Shown here piece by piece: positions 17,687 through 26,356 of a stretch of 64,000 nucleotides of DNA. Source of the DNA: JADHLK01 sp038131695. GTDB lineage: Bacteria; Pseudomonadota; Alphaproteobacteria; Puniceispirillales; Puniceispirillaceae. The notes below the pieces were generated by a model. The model worked only from the letters and a program-made list of their open reading frames with translations. It was not told where the DNA came from and made no database searches. The DNA is taken from positions 1 to 64,000 of the forward strand of contig JAYPQA010000014.1 in assembly GCA_038131695.1 (NCBI GenBank), given 5' to 3'. The number at the start of each line of letters is the position of its first letter. The first letter of the stretch is position 1. The translations under genes were made by a program, and so were the position numbers.

Positions 17687-17786
17687 CGGCTTCGCAAAAC
17701 TGTCACAAAATATAGGTAGGGTGGTTGCATAGACCCGCAATATCTGGTTTGATAATCGAAAAAGTGACCATAAGGGGGTGCCGGGG

Positions 17787-18380
17787 ATGAATGCGATTTT
17801 GCCACGCGCGTCAGGGTTGGCCGGAAGCAAGCCGCCTGCGCTGGTATTGAACGCAGATTTCCGGCCGCTCAGCTATTTTCCGCTGTCCCTCTGGTCCTGG
17901 CAGGATGCGATCAAGGCAGCCTTTCTGGGCCGCGTCAATATCGTCCAGGAATATGACGAGATGGTCAGCTCACCCAGCTTTGAGATGCCGCTGCCCTCTG
18001 TTATCGCGCTGAAAGAATATGTCACCCAATCGCGCAATCCGGCCTTTACCCGTTTTAATGTGTTTTTGCGCGACCGGTTCAGCTGCCAATATTGTGCCCA
18101 GCCCTTTCCGGCCCCGGAACTGACTTTTGACCATGTTGTGCCGCGCTCCAGAGGCGGGCGCACCAGCTGGGAAAATGTGGTCGCGGCCTGTACCAGCTGC
18201 AATCTTCAAAAGGCCAATATGCTGCCCCAGACCTGCGGGATGCACCCGATCAAAAAACCGGTCGCCCCGACCAGCTGGCAGCTCCAGGAACGCGGCCGCA
18301 GCTTTCCGCCGAACCATCTCCACCATAGCTGGACGGATTATCTCTACTGGGATATTGAGCTGGATTCGGACAGCCAGTAA
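17787..18380 (+). CDS. HNH endonuclease family protein
   Basis: A 197-residue protein found widely in alphaproteobacteria. An N-terminal part (LVLNADFRPLSYFPLSLWSW) is followed by an HNH nuclease fold: CQYC (zinc ligands), LTFDHVVPRSRGG (the catalytic His), SWENVVAACTSCN (Asn and second CxxC-like pair). The role is not established. I start at ATG 17787, since AAGGGGG stands eight bases before it, rather than the GTG nine bases upstream. Confidence 0.88.
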   Translation: MNAILPRASGLAGSKPPALVLNADFRPLSYFPLSLWSWQDAIKAAFLGRVNIVQEYDEMVSSPSFEMPLPSVIALKEYVTQSRNPAFTRFNVFLRDRFSCQYCAQPFPAPELTFDHVVPRSRGGRTSWENVVAACTSCNLQKANMLPQTCGMHPIKKPVAPTSWQLQERGRSFPPNHLHHSWTDYLYWDIELDSDSQ

Positions 18381-18416
18381 GCCAGCCTCAGGAAACTGGC
18401 ACCGGATAGGGGCCGG

Positions 18417-18935
18417 TCAGATTTTTTCCGCAATCCGAATGGCAGTCCGGCAGCCTGTCTGGATAATATCGCGCAGCAGCGGCCAGCCGGGTGTTTCCTC
18501 GCCATGATGCTGCCTGCCAATATCGCGATGCTCCAGCTCCTCATCCCGGAAACGGGCCAGCGTTTCGGCCAGCTCAGGCTCTTCCCCGGCTTCGTTCAAC
18601 GCCTGAACCTGGCGATCATAATGGGTGCCGATCACTTCCTCGACCGCGATGGTGCAGGCCATGGCCGCCCTCGGCCCCAGCGCCGCCGTTGCTGCCCCCA
18701 GCATGAATCCAGCCGCCCCCCAGACCGGGTCCAGCAAGGAGGGGCGCACCTGATAGCTGTTCAGCAAATCATCAAAACTGTCCAGATGTTCCTGCTCCTG
18801 GGCCATCATATGGCGAATCTCAGCCGCCTCAGGCCGATTGCCCAGCACCGCCAGCTGGCCCTTATAGATGGTTTGGGCGGCCCGCTCGCCCGCATGGTTC
18901 ACCCGCAAAAATTCTTCCAGCCTCGCTTTTTCCAT
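18417..18935 (-). CDS. coq7: COQ7-type demethoxyubiquinone hydroxylase
   Basis: This diiron enzyme hydroxylates demethoxyubiquinone late in ubiquinone synthesis. The 172-residue protein opens with RVNHAGERAAQTIYKGQ and carries the six diiron ligands: E17, E47, H50, one of E99/E100, E133 and H136 (the ExxH pairs EQEH and ELEH). It is a four-helix bundle peripheral to the membrane. It lies 15 bases after dsbB on the same strand. With ubiA at 47556 it shows the cell makes ubiquinone, in keeping with the aerobic cox genes. Confidence 0.94.
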   Translation of the reverse strand: MEKARLEEFLRVNHAGERAAQTIYKGQLAVLGNRPEAAEIRHMMAQEQEHLDSFDDLLNSYQVRPSLLDPVWGAAGFMLGAATAALGPRAAMACTIAVEEVIGTHYDRQVQALNEAGEEPELAETLARFRDEELEHRDIGRQHHGEETPGWPLLRDIIQTGCRTAIRIAEKI

Positions 18936-18950
18936 CCTGCCAAATACCTG

Positions 18951-19451
18951 TTATCTATGTGCCTTTACCAGAGCCTGCAGAGCCAGCGCCGCGATAGCCA
19001 GACTGGCGAGCATATTCCAGCCTGCCATCGACAGGCCCAGAAACGACCAGGCAATCTCATCACAGCGCACCACCGGGGTGGCCAGCAGCCTGTCTGTTAA
19101 ACTGGCCAGATCGCCGCCGATGTCAAGGCTGGCAGAACAGCCTTTCGGGCCGGGCCAGAATGCCTGCTCTACCCCGACATGATACAGGGCAATCGCCGCG
19201 CTGGCCAGCGCCCCGCCTGCCGCCAGCAGCAGTGCCGCCGACCGGGCTTTCCAGACCAGCAGCCCGGCCAGAATCACCAGCAGATGCGGCCAGCGCTGCC
19301 AGATACAGAGCTGGCACGGCAGCAGCCCGCCCAGATATTCAAAGCCCAGCGCCGCCAGCAGCAACAGGCCGGATGCGGCCGCACAGGTCAGCGCGGCATC
19401 CCGCGCGCTGGCCAGCGGACTGAAACGGTATGGCGCGCCCGGTCTGCTCAT
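18951..19451 (-). CDS. dsbB: DsbB-family disulfide bond formation protein
   Basis: DsbB reoxidises the periplasmic oxidase DsbA and passes electrons to quinone. The 166-residue protein has four hydrophobic helices, the first redox pair C46-Q-L-C49 in PCQLCIWQRWPH and a second pair at C105 and C130 in the large periplasmic loop. I start at ATG 19451, which overlaps the upstream gene by four bases (ATGA); a start 24 bases earlier would run into that gene. Placement beside coq7, a quinone gene, fits its electron acceptor. Confidence 0.92.
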   Translation of the reverse strand: MSRPGAPYRFSPLASARDAALTCAAASGLLLLAALGFEYLGGLLPCQLCIWQRWPHLLVILAGLLVWKARSAALLLAAGGALASAAIALYHVGVEQAFWPGPKGCSASLDIGGDLASLTDRLLATPVVRCDEIAWSFLGLSMAGWNMLASLAIAALALQALVKAHR

Positions 19452-20071
19452 GGCGCGCCCCGTTGCAGCAGCCACAAACCCAGCACAATCAAAGCGCCCA
19501 GCACGCTGCTGAGCCCGGCCACAATTTTCGGATCCCGGTAATAGCGCACCAGCCCGGCAACCAGCAAAAAGCGCAGGCTGCGCCCCACCGCCGAGACCAG
19601 CAAAAAGGGCAGCAGCCCATAGCTGAACAGCCCGGCACTGATCGCGATCACCTTATAGGGCAGCGGTGTAAAGGCGCCGATAAAAACCAGCATCAGCCCC
19701 AGCTTCTGATAGGCTGCCGCCACCCGGCTGAACGCCTCGATACTGATCCCGGGCAGCGCGGTCAGCAAGGCCGTGATCGCCGCCCCCATGCCCATGCCCA
19801 GCAGCCAGCCAACCAGCCCGCCCAGAACCGATGCCGCCGCCGTCAGCAGGGCCAGCTCCAGCCAGCGCTGGCGCGCCGCCGCAACACAGGCAACCAGCAG
19901 CGGGTCGGTGGGAATCGGAATAATCACCGATTCGAGCGCGGAATAGCCATAAAGTGTCCAGCGGGCCCGCGGCGTATCCGCCCGGTTGCGGGCCGCCTCC
20001 AATAGCGGGCGCATCCGCTGAACCAGTGTCAGGGCAGCCAGCCTGCCCGCCAGTTTTTCACGCCAGCGCAT
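19448..20071 (-). CDS. VTT/DedA-like membrane protein (YqaA family)
   Basis: A 207-residue inner-membrane protein with the VTT (SNARE-associated) domain: YSALESVIIPIPTDPLL (about 43-59, with the re-entrant Pro-rich loop) and FIGAFTPLPYKVIAISAG (about 133-150) are its two signatures. DedA-like proteins are linked to lipid-carrier flipping and membrane homeostasis; the precise role of this branch is unknown. It heads the minus-strand cluster with dsbB and coq7, and lies downstream of the tRNA-Leu gene. Confidence 0.87.
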   Translation of the reverse strand: MRWREKLAGRLAALTLVQRMRPLLEAARNRADTPRARWTLYGYSALESVIIPIPTDPLLVACVAAARQRWLELALLTAAASVLGGLVGWLLGMGMGAAITALLTALPGISIEAFSRVAAAYQKLGLMLVFIGAFTPLPYKVIAISAGLFSYGLLPFLLVSAVGRSLRFLLVAGLVRYYRDPKIVAGLSSVLGALIVLGLWLLQRGAP

Positions 20072-20141
20072 CAGCCGCCCTCTTTTCCGGCAAGCCTGTC
20101 ATGGGCAGGCCTGATTGCGTCAATCCGATAACTGAAGCCGA

Positions 20142-20226
20142 TGGTGGGGGTACTCGGACTTGAACCGAGAAGCCTTGCGGCACTGGATTTTGAATCCAGC
20201 GTGTTTACCAATTTCACCATACCCCC
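20142..20226 (-). tRNA. tRNA-Leu (anticodon CAA), CCA encoded
   Basis: The minus strand folds into a class II tRNA: acceptor GGGGGTA pairs with TACCCCC, followed by A and an encoded CCA at 20144-20142. The anticodon stem CTGGA/TCCAG closes the loop TTCAAAA, giving anticodon CAA for UUG codons. A long variable arm (around GCCGCAAGGC) and a T arm GGTTCAAGTCC are present, as expected for leucine tRNA. Length is 85 nt. Confidence 0.96.
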
Positions 20227-20504
20227 AAATCTGTGACAGCCTCGGTGACAGTTCGGGCCGTCTTTTTTCCTACGTGAAAAACACCCACCAGATGCTTACA
20301 CTTGTTTCGGAACACTTGCAAATATCAAATAAGACGGTAACCTGTTCGATGTGTGGGCCTCTGGCATTTTACCGATAGAGGCAGATGCAAATTGGTGCGG
20401 AGGGCACAAATTCTGGTCGGTTTCACACTTGAATCTGCTCCGCATCAATGGTTAAATTTCGAAAATGCGTCATTCATGTCGTATTTGAATCAATTTGGGA
20501 GGAT

Positions 20505-21508
20505 ATGATGAAATCCGTTATTTTCGGGCTGGCCGTTGCTGGGTCTGCCCTTCTGTTTTCTGCCGGTGCTCAGGCCGCTGATGAATGCGGTGAAATCACC
20601 ATCGCTGAAATGAACTGGGCTTCTGCTGAATTTATCGCAAATCTTGACAAGGTGGTTCTGGAAGAAGGGTTCGGTTGCTCGGTTGAGCTTATCCCGGGCG
20701 CGACCATGACCACTTTTGCCTCCATGGAATCCAAGGGCGAGCCGATGGTCGCTCCGGAATTGTGGGCAAATGCCGTTCAGACACCGCTGAAAAAGCGGTT
20801 GATGAAGGCCGTATGGCTGTTCTGAACATGGCACCGATCACCGGTGCTGGTGAGGGCTGGATGATCTCCTCCTCAGTTGCCAAGGCAAATAACCTGTCGA
20901 CTCTGGATGATGTTCTGGCCCGCCCGGACCTGTTCCCGCATCCTGAAGATGCGTCCAAGGGCGGCATTGTGACCTGCCCGTCCGGCTGGGGCTGCCAGAT
21001 TGCCACCGGTCAGCTGTTCAAGGCATTCGGCATGGAAGATAAGGGTTGGCAGATGGTTGACCCGGGTTCCTCTGCCGGTCTGGACGGTTCTATCGAAAAG
21101 GCTGCCACCCGTCAGGAATCCTGGTTCGGCTATTACTGGGGCCCGACCGTTCTGGCTTCCAAGGCTGGCTTGACCCTGCTGGATATGGGTGAGTTTGCCG
21201 GCAATGACAATTGGGATAACTGCATCATGGTTCCCGAATGTGCCGATCCGAAGCCGAGCGGCTGGGTGACATCTGTTGTTACGACAACTGTGGCCAGCGA
21301 CTTTTTCAAGAATGGCCCGGAAGCTTCCAAGAGCTATATGGAAAAGCGCCAGTTCCCGGCTGAGGTCATGAACGCGATGCTTGTCTGGATGAACTCCAAC
21401 CAGGCCAGCGGCGAAGACGCAGCCTATGAGTTCCTGGCCAAATATCCCGATGTTTGGAGCAGCTGGGTTCCGGCTGATGTGGCTGCCAAGGTCAAGGCGG
21501 CTCTCTAG
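20505..21508 (+). CDS. proX: Glycine betaine/proline ABC transporter substrate-binding protein, one frameshift
   Basis: A periplasmic binding protein of the ProX/OpuAC family, about 334 residues when the frame is restored. It has a clean signal peptide (MKSVIFGLAVAGSALLFSA, cleavage after AQA). Aromatic ligand-cage candidates are spread through the chain (ITIAEMNWASAEF, CPSGWGCQI, ESWFGYYWGPT). The frame starting at 20505 (or 20508) fails near 20792 in CTGAAAAAG; adding one base gives a join reading LEKAVDEGRMAVLNM and the total is otherwise one base short. GGGAGG precedes the start. It heads the proX-proW-proV operon, with a terminator-like hairpin before proW. Betaine specificity is inferred from family; other quaternary amines are possible. 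Confidence 0.88.
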
Positions 21509-21524
21509 GCAACCTGGAAATTTG

Positions 21525-21558
21525 AAAAGAGCCAGCCTGTCTGGCTCTTTTCTTTTTA
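21525..21558 (+). terminator. Terminator-like hairpin between proX and proW
   Basis: An 11-bp perfect stem AAAAGAGCCAG (21525-21535) / CTGGCTCTTTT (21541-21551) with a 5-base loop is followed by CTTTTTAT. Its place inside the operon suggests partial termination, leaving more binding-protein message than permease message, as in several ABC uptake operons. It may also act as a 3' stabilising structure. Confidence 0.85.
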
Positions 21559-21610
21559 TCTTTAGATTTTTTTTCGAGCGAGTCAGACCAACAGTAAATG
21601 AGGCTGAAGG

Positions 21611-22500
21611 ATGAGCTTTTTAACCGAAATCCCGACCATGGGCCGCTCTGATTTGCGGGACTTCAAAAAGGGCATTGATGACAGTTTTCGTGAATTCACC
21701 TTCACTTATGGTGAGGCGATTGAAAATTTCTTTGAACCGCTGCTGCAATTCATGATCTGGTTTGAAAAATTGCTGCTGGCCGCGCCCTGGCCGATTATTC
21801 TGATTGTTATCGCGGCCCTGTCCTGGCTGGGCTCGCGCAGCTGGAAGCTGACAGCCGGTGCGGTTGCTGCCTTTTTGCTGATCGGCTATCTGGATATGTG
21901 GGAAGATACCATGGCCACGGTCGCGATTATTTCGGTGGCGACCCTGCTCTGTATCGGGGTGGGTATTCCGTTGGGGGTTTTGATGGCCCGTTCCAACCGG
22001 GCGCAGACGATTATCACACCGGTTCTGGATGTGATGCAGACGATCCCCAGCTTTGTCTATCTTATTCCAGTGGTGATGCTGCTGGGTATCGGCAAGGTGC
22101 CGGGCCTGCTGGCGGTGTGCATTTATGCGATCCCGCCGATTGTGCGGCTGACCAATCTGGGCATCCGGCTGGTGGATCGCGATGTGATGGAGGCAGCCGA
22201 ATCCTTTGGGGCTGATTACCGGCAAAAGCTGTTCGGGGTGCAGATACCGCTGGCCCTGCCGAATATTTTTGCCGGGGTGAACCAGACCATCATGATGGCC
22301 CTTGCGATGGTGGTGATTGCCTCGATGATTGGGGTGAAGGGGCTGGTGTGCCGGTGCTGCGCGCCATCTCCAACCAGTATCTGGCCCTTGGCCTGCTGAA
22401 CGGTCTGGCGATTGTTGCCCTGGCCATTATCTTTGACCGGGTGTCCCAGCAATATGGCAAGCGGCTGCAGCGCCACCGCGAGGGAGGCCACAATGTCTGA
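21611..22500 (+). CDS. proW: Glycine betaine ABC transporter permease, one frameshift
   Basis: The inner-membrane channel of the betaine importer, about 297 residues after correction. Residues about 50-260 contain the hydrophobic helices, with VMQTIPSFVYLIPVVMLLGI and the ATPase-contact loop ESFGADYRQKLFGVQIPLAL (EAA motif). The frame breaks near 22347 in CTGGTGTGCC. Adding one G restores KGL-G-VPVLRAISNQYLALG, matching the family ending, and leads to FDRVSQQYGKRLQ before TGA 22498-22500. The stop overlaps the proV start by eight bases, which supports translational coupling. Confidence 0.88.
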
Positions 22501-23536
22501 AGCCAAGGTATCAATCAAGAATCTGTATAAGATTTTTGGCCGCCGGCCCGCTGATATGGTGGGCCATGTGGAAAAGGGGGTCAGCAAGGCGCAGCTGCTC
22601 GAAGAGCATAGCCATATTCTGGGCCTCAATAATGTGTCGATTGACATTGCCCCGCGCGCCATTCAGGTGGTGATGGGCCTGTCCGGGTCCGGCAAGTCAA
22701 CGCTTATCCGCCATATTAACCGGCTGATTGAACCAACCGCCGGCCAGGTGATCGTCGATGGGGAGGATGTCCTGCAAATGGATGAGGCCCGGCTGCGCGA
22801 TTTCCGGCGCAAAAAGGCATCCATGGTGTTTCAGAAATTCGCCCTGCTGCCGCACCGCACGGTGATGGATAATGTTGCCTATGGTCTGAAGATTCAGGGG
22901 GTGGATGCCGCCCAATACACCCAGACTGCCCAGCATTGGATTGACCGGGTTGGCCTGTCCGGCTTTGAGAATAATTTTCCGGCCCAGCTATCCGGCGGTA
23001 TGCAGCAGCGGGTGGGATTGGCCCGCGCGCTGGCAACAGACAGTGAGATTTTGCTGATGGATGAGGCGTTTTCGGCGCTTGATCCGCTGATCCGCTCGGA
23101 TATGCAGGATATTCTGCTGGGCTTGCAGGATGAGCTGCACAAGACCATCATCTTCATCACCCATGATCTGGATGAAGCCTTGAAAATTGGCGATAACATC
23201 ACGATTTTGCGCGATGGGGCGGTTGTCCAGAATGGCCGGCCGCAAGATATCGTCATGTCACCGGCAGATGATTATGTCACCGATTTCATCAAGGATATCA
23301 ACAAGGCACGGGTGCTGCAGCTGGACTCAGTCATGGGCAAGGAACGGGGTATCAAGGGCCCGTCGCTGGTGGCAAAGACCCTGCTGGAAGACGCGATGCA
23401 GGCGGTGATTGACAATAAGGCCAACGGGGCTGTGGTCACCAAGAATGGCAAAAAGGTCGGCACGGCCTCGCTGTCGGCGATGGTCAAGGCGATTGCCCGC
23501 TCGGAAAAGACCGGCGATACGGAAACCTACCGCTGA
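22493..23536 (+). CDS. proV: Glycine betaine ABC transporter ATP-binding protein
   Basis: The ATPase that drives betaine uptake, 347 residues. Walker A is GLSGSGKST (about 62-70), the Q-loop lies in VFQKFALLPH, the signature is LSGGMQQR, Walker B is ILLMDEAFSALD and the switch His lies in FITHDLDEA. About 75 residues at the C terminus correspond to the CBS-like sensor region of ProV/OpuAA proteins, shorter than usual. ATG 22493 is chosen because GAGGGAGG stands just before it and the product then begins with the family pattern; an upstream start at 22412 lies within proW. Confidence 0.95.
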   Translation: MSEAKVSIKNLYKIFGRRPADMVGHVEKGVSKAQLLEEHSHILGLNNVSIDIAPRAIQVVMGLSGSGKSTLIRHINRLIEPTAGQVIVDGEDVLQMDEARLRDFRRKKASMVFQKFALLPHRTVMDNVAYGLKIQGVDAAQYTQTAQHWIDRVGLSGFENNFPAQLSGGMQQRVGLARALATDSEILLMDEAFSALDPLIRSDMQDILLGLQDELHKTIIFITHDLDEALKIGDNITILRDGAVVQNGRPQDIVMSPADDYVTDFIKDINKARVLQLDSVMGKERGIKGPSLVAKTLLEDAMQAVIDNKANGAVVTKNGKKVGTASLSAMVKAIARSEKTGDTETYR

Positions 23537-23556
23537 GGGGCCAGCCCTTTTGCCGG

Positions 23557-23628
23557 CTGGTTCACCCGCTGGTTTGCCATCTGGTTTGCCATCTGGTTTG
23601 CTAGCTGGTTTACCATCTGATTTACCGG
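23557..23628. repeat. Six 12-bp tandem repeats after proV
   Basis: The unit CTGGTTTGCCAT is repeated in register six times (23557, 23569, 23581, 23593, 23605, 23617), two copies being identical and the outer ones diverged. It lies between the proV stop and the IclR gene. On the minus strand it would read as Asp-Gly-Lys-Pro-like repeats, but no minus-strand gene is supported here. Confidence 0.88.
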
Positions 23629-23689
23629 GTTCGTCTGTGACCCGGTTGGCCAGCAAAAAAGATAAAAAAAAATAAAGACTTGCAATCTG

Positions 23690-23718
23690 CCCTGATCAGG
23701 CCCATCTTGATATCAGGG
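23690..23718. promoter_or_regulatory. Inverted repeat upstream of the IclR gene, possible operator
   Basis: CCCTGAT (23690-23696) and ATCAGGG (23712-23718) form a 7-bp inverted repeat with a 15-base spacer, 25 bases before the regulator start. A weak promoter (TTGCAA at 23680, 17 bases, CATCTT) would overlap it. Such a site could serve autoregulation; binding is not shown. Confidence 0.4.
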
Positions 23719-23743
23719 ACTGGCATAGCAGGTTGACGAGCTT

Positions 23744-24521
23744 ATGCCAGAAGATTTTTCAGAAAAACGCAGCGGGCATACCCAATCCGTCTCGCGTGCG
23801 CTCAGCCTGCTCTCCAAGCTGGCCGAGACGCCGGAGGGCCTCAACCTGTCTGAGTTGGCCCGCCGGGTGACTTTGGCCCCGTCCACCGCACACCGGCTCC
23901 TGACCACCTTGCAGCTGGATCAATTTGTCCGGTTTGAAGATGGGCGCTGGCTGATCGGCGTGCAGAGCTTCAATGTCGGTCAGGCCTATCTGCGCGCCCG
24001 CGATGTCAGCCATATGGCGCGCCCCTATTTGCGGATGCTGATGCAGGAAACCGGCGAGACAACCAATCTGGCACTGCTGGAAGGGGCGGAGCTGGTCTAT
24101 GTTGCCCAGGTGGAATGTCCGGAATTAATGCGCGCCCTGGCCCGCCCCGGCGCCGCCGCTCCCTGGAGCTGTTCGGCTGTCGGCAAGTCCGTGCTGGCCT
24201 TCATGCCGCAGGATGAGGCAGAAAAAATCATTCAGGAAATCGACTTCAAATCCTATACCGGGCGCAGCCATGTCACCGCCGCCGGGCTGATGCGCGATTT
24301 GGCGCGGGTGCGCCAGCAGGGCTTTGCCTGTGATGATGAGGAATTTGCTGATGGGCTGCGCTGTATTGGCGCGCCGGTCATGGACAAGAATAATAAGATT
24401 GTCGGGGCGGTTTCCATCAGCGGCCCCTCGGTGCGGATAGCTGAGGCAAAGCTCAGCCAGTTTGGCCGGGTGACCATGCGCACTGCCAAAGAGCTGTCCC
24501 CGCGCCCTGGGTGCCAGCTAG
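23744..24521 (+). CDS. IclR-family transcriptional regulator, one frameshift at the 3' end
   Basis: An N-terminal winged helix (about 12-75: TQSVSRALSLLSKLAE, LAPSTAHRLLTTL) is followed by the IclR effector-binding domain (CSAVGKSVLAFMP, then FADGLRCIGAPV). It is a one-component repressor or activator, ligand unknown; the nearest candidate target is the adjacent betaine operon. The reading frame as given runs to 24568 and overlaps the convergent ChaC gene. Removing one C from the CCCC near 24497-24501 gives KELSRALGAS and a stop at 24519-24521, the normal IclR ending, with a 21-base gap to chaC. I take that as the true end. Confidence 0.88.
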
Positions 24522-24542
24522 CCCTTATTTTGCAAACCATTT

Positions 24543-25271
24543 TCAGCCTTGCTTCTGCGCAGTCCTGACCAGCTCCACCAGGCGCGCCATCTGCTGATCG
24601 GCAATGCCCAATTCAGCCAGTGCCCGGTGGGTTTCAAACAGATAATCGGAACAAGGCCCGATAAAGCCGCTGGCAACGGCGATAATCCGGCTGGCCTCTT
24701 CAAGGCACATGGGCGGCACATAGGCAGGCCCGTCGCGCCGGATGACAAAGCTCAAGGCCCTTTTGGGCCCCTCTGATGTCTGCACGGCAATCCAGGCTGG
24801 CCGGTAGGAGTTATTCAGCATCTCACGTCGCCAGAGCAGGTCACATTCATGGCTGGTCTGGTCTGCCGGTATGCGGAATAACAGCCCGTTGACCGACCCG
24901 CCCCGATCCAGCCCCAGCACCAGCCCGGGCTGTTCCGGAGAGCCGCGCCCGATATGGGTGCGCAGGCAGAACCGCCTGTGCCAGCCATGCGCCCTTCCTT
25001 GCAGGCGGCGGTCAAATTCAATCATCGGATTCCAGACCAGGCTGCCATAGCCGAAGACCCATAAATCCCGGTCCAGCCCGCTATCGGGAACCATCTGGCG
25101 TCTGGAAGCGCGTAATTGCTCATCGCTCAGCACATTGGCATTGGCCCCGTCGCGCGCCCGCGCCAGAGCCTGCACCCGCCCGTCCAGAACGGATTGCCTG
25201 TCCAGCGTGCTGGCCTGTCCTTTTGTTTTGTTTTTTTGCGGGCGGTTAGCTGCCCTGCCTTGCGGGTCCAT
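24543..25271 (-). CDS. ChaC-like gamma-glutamylcyclotransferase
   Basis: The family splits glutathione into 5-oxoproline and Cys-Gly in the cytoplasm. The 242-residue protein has the substrate-binding loop WVFGYGSLVWNP (about 70-81). Further family segments are RFCLRTHIGRG, PGLVLGLDRGGSVNG and YVPP. The catalytic Glu expected in the middle of the fold is probably in RREMLNN or nearby; I cannot fix it by eye. The N-terminal 55 residues are polar and not part of the domain, so a later start is possible. It begins four bases after the MscS stop, so the two are probably one transcript. Confidence 0.86.
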   Translation of the reverse strand: MDPQGRAANRPQKNKTKGQASTLDRQSVLDGRVQALARARDGANANVLSDEQLRASRRQMVPDSGLDRDLWVFGYGSLVWNPMIEFDRRLQGRAHGWHRRFCLRTHIGRGSPEQPGLVLGLDRGGSVNGLLFRIPADQTSHECDLLWRREMLNNSYRPAWIAVQTSEGPKRALSFVIRRDGPAYVPPMCLEEASRIIAVASGFIGPCSDYLFETHRALAELGIADQQMARLVELVRTAQKQG

Positions 25272-25277
25272 TTACCA

Positions 25278-26109
25278 TTACTCTTCCAAGACCTGATGCA
25301 CCACGCGCTGCGGGAACGGGATGTCAATACCATAGCTGTCAAGAACCGGCTTCAGCCGCCGGTTCAGGTCCCAATTCAAGGCAAACAGATCATCATAATC
25401 AGCCCAAAGCCTGAGCCGCACATTTATTGCGCTGTCACCATAGCCGGTTACCAGAAAGACCGGGGCTGGCTCAGCATGGATGCGCGGATCATCACATAAA
25501 GATAACAAGGCTTTTTCCGCCGCATCCAGGATCACTGCCATAACCGATGCCAATATCCAGATCCAGCCGCCGGTTCTTGTGGCGGGCATGATTGATCACA
25601 GTCGAGGACCAGATAGTGGAATTCGGCACGGATATGGACACATTGTCAAAAGTATCAATGCGGGTGGTGAACAGGCCAATCTCGCGGGCGATGCCGGAAA
25701 TGCCGGCCGCCTCTATCCAGTCGCCAGCCTCAAACGGACGCAGCAAAAGCAGCATCACCCCGGCCGCCACATTGGCCAGCGTGCCCTGCAGGGCCAGCCC
25801 GATAGCCAGGCCCGCCGCACCCAGAACCGCTATCAGCGAAGTGGTCTCAACCCCTATCTGGCCCAGCGCGATAACCAGCGTCAGCACAATACCGGCATAG
25901 CGCACGGTGCTGCCAGCCACCGGGGCCAGCGTATTGCTGATCCGCTGGGTGCTGTCCACCAGCCTGCGCGTCGCCCGCCCCAGCCGGGAGGAGATAAAAA
26001 ACCCGATGATCAGCGTGCCCAGCCCGGTCAGCAGGCCAATCGCATAATCCAGCAGCTGGCTGGTCATTTCAGGCGAAATCATACTGCTGAAAATATCTGA
26101 CTCAAACAT
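25278..26109 (-). CDS. MscS-family mechanosensitive channel, one frameshift
   Basis: A small-conductance stretch-activated channel that releases solutes on osmotic downshock, about 276 residues. Three hydrophobic helices end in the pore helix VLGAAGLAIGLALQGTLANVAAG (cut here: GLAIGLALQGTLANVAAG), the hallmark Gly/Ala-packed TM3. The beta domain follows (FEAGDWIEAAG, VSISVPNSTIWSSTVINH). The frame fails near 25529; removing one C from a CC pair gives GYGSDLDAAEKALLSL, consistent with the family, and continues to the stop at 25278. Length then agrees with short MscS proteins. Sits a few kb from the betaine importer, the other osmotic function here. Confidence 0.88.
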
Positions 26110-26356
26110 GGTGTCTCGCTCATGTTGGGGCCATTGGGATAGCAGCTTGCCCCCCTGATTATACCAGCAGCCAGACGCATTGCCAGCCTTTTGCAGCGGC
26201 CCTGTCCAAAGCGGTTGTGAGAGCGGCTTTCCATTGGGCGTTCCAGCTGGCTCTCTTGCATTGAATTATCGCCGCGTTTCAGGCTATAGTCAGCGCATTA
26301 TTTGAGGGCCGATTGCCGGGCTGTGCAGCGGGCCATTTAGCAGGGATGTAAAAAGG

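Noticed and set aside
20160..20378. 72-codon open frame over the tRNA-Leu gene
   Set aside because: It overlaps the tRNA and has no coding character.
20780..20800. Programmed ribosomal frameshift in proX (A5 run)
   Set aside because: The same kind of single-base lesion occurs in many unrelated genes of the window, some as missing and some as extra bases, so sequence error is simpler.
23557..23628. Repeat array as a CRISPR
   Set aside because: Units are contiguous 12-mers without spacers; the other arrays in the window are also simple tandem repeats.
26110..26356. FMN riboswitch upstream of ribF
   Set aside because: I could not find the conserved RFN elements in these 247 bases; likewise no TPP element was seen before thiN.
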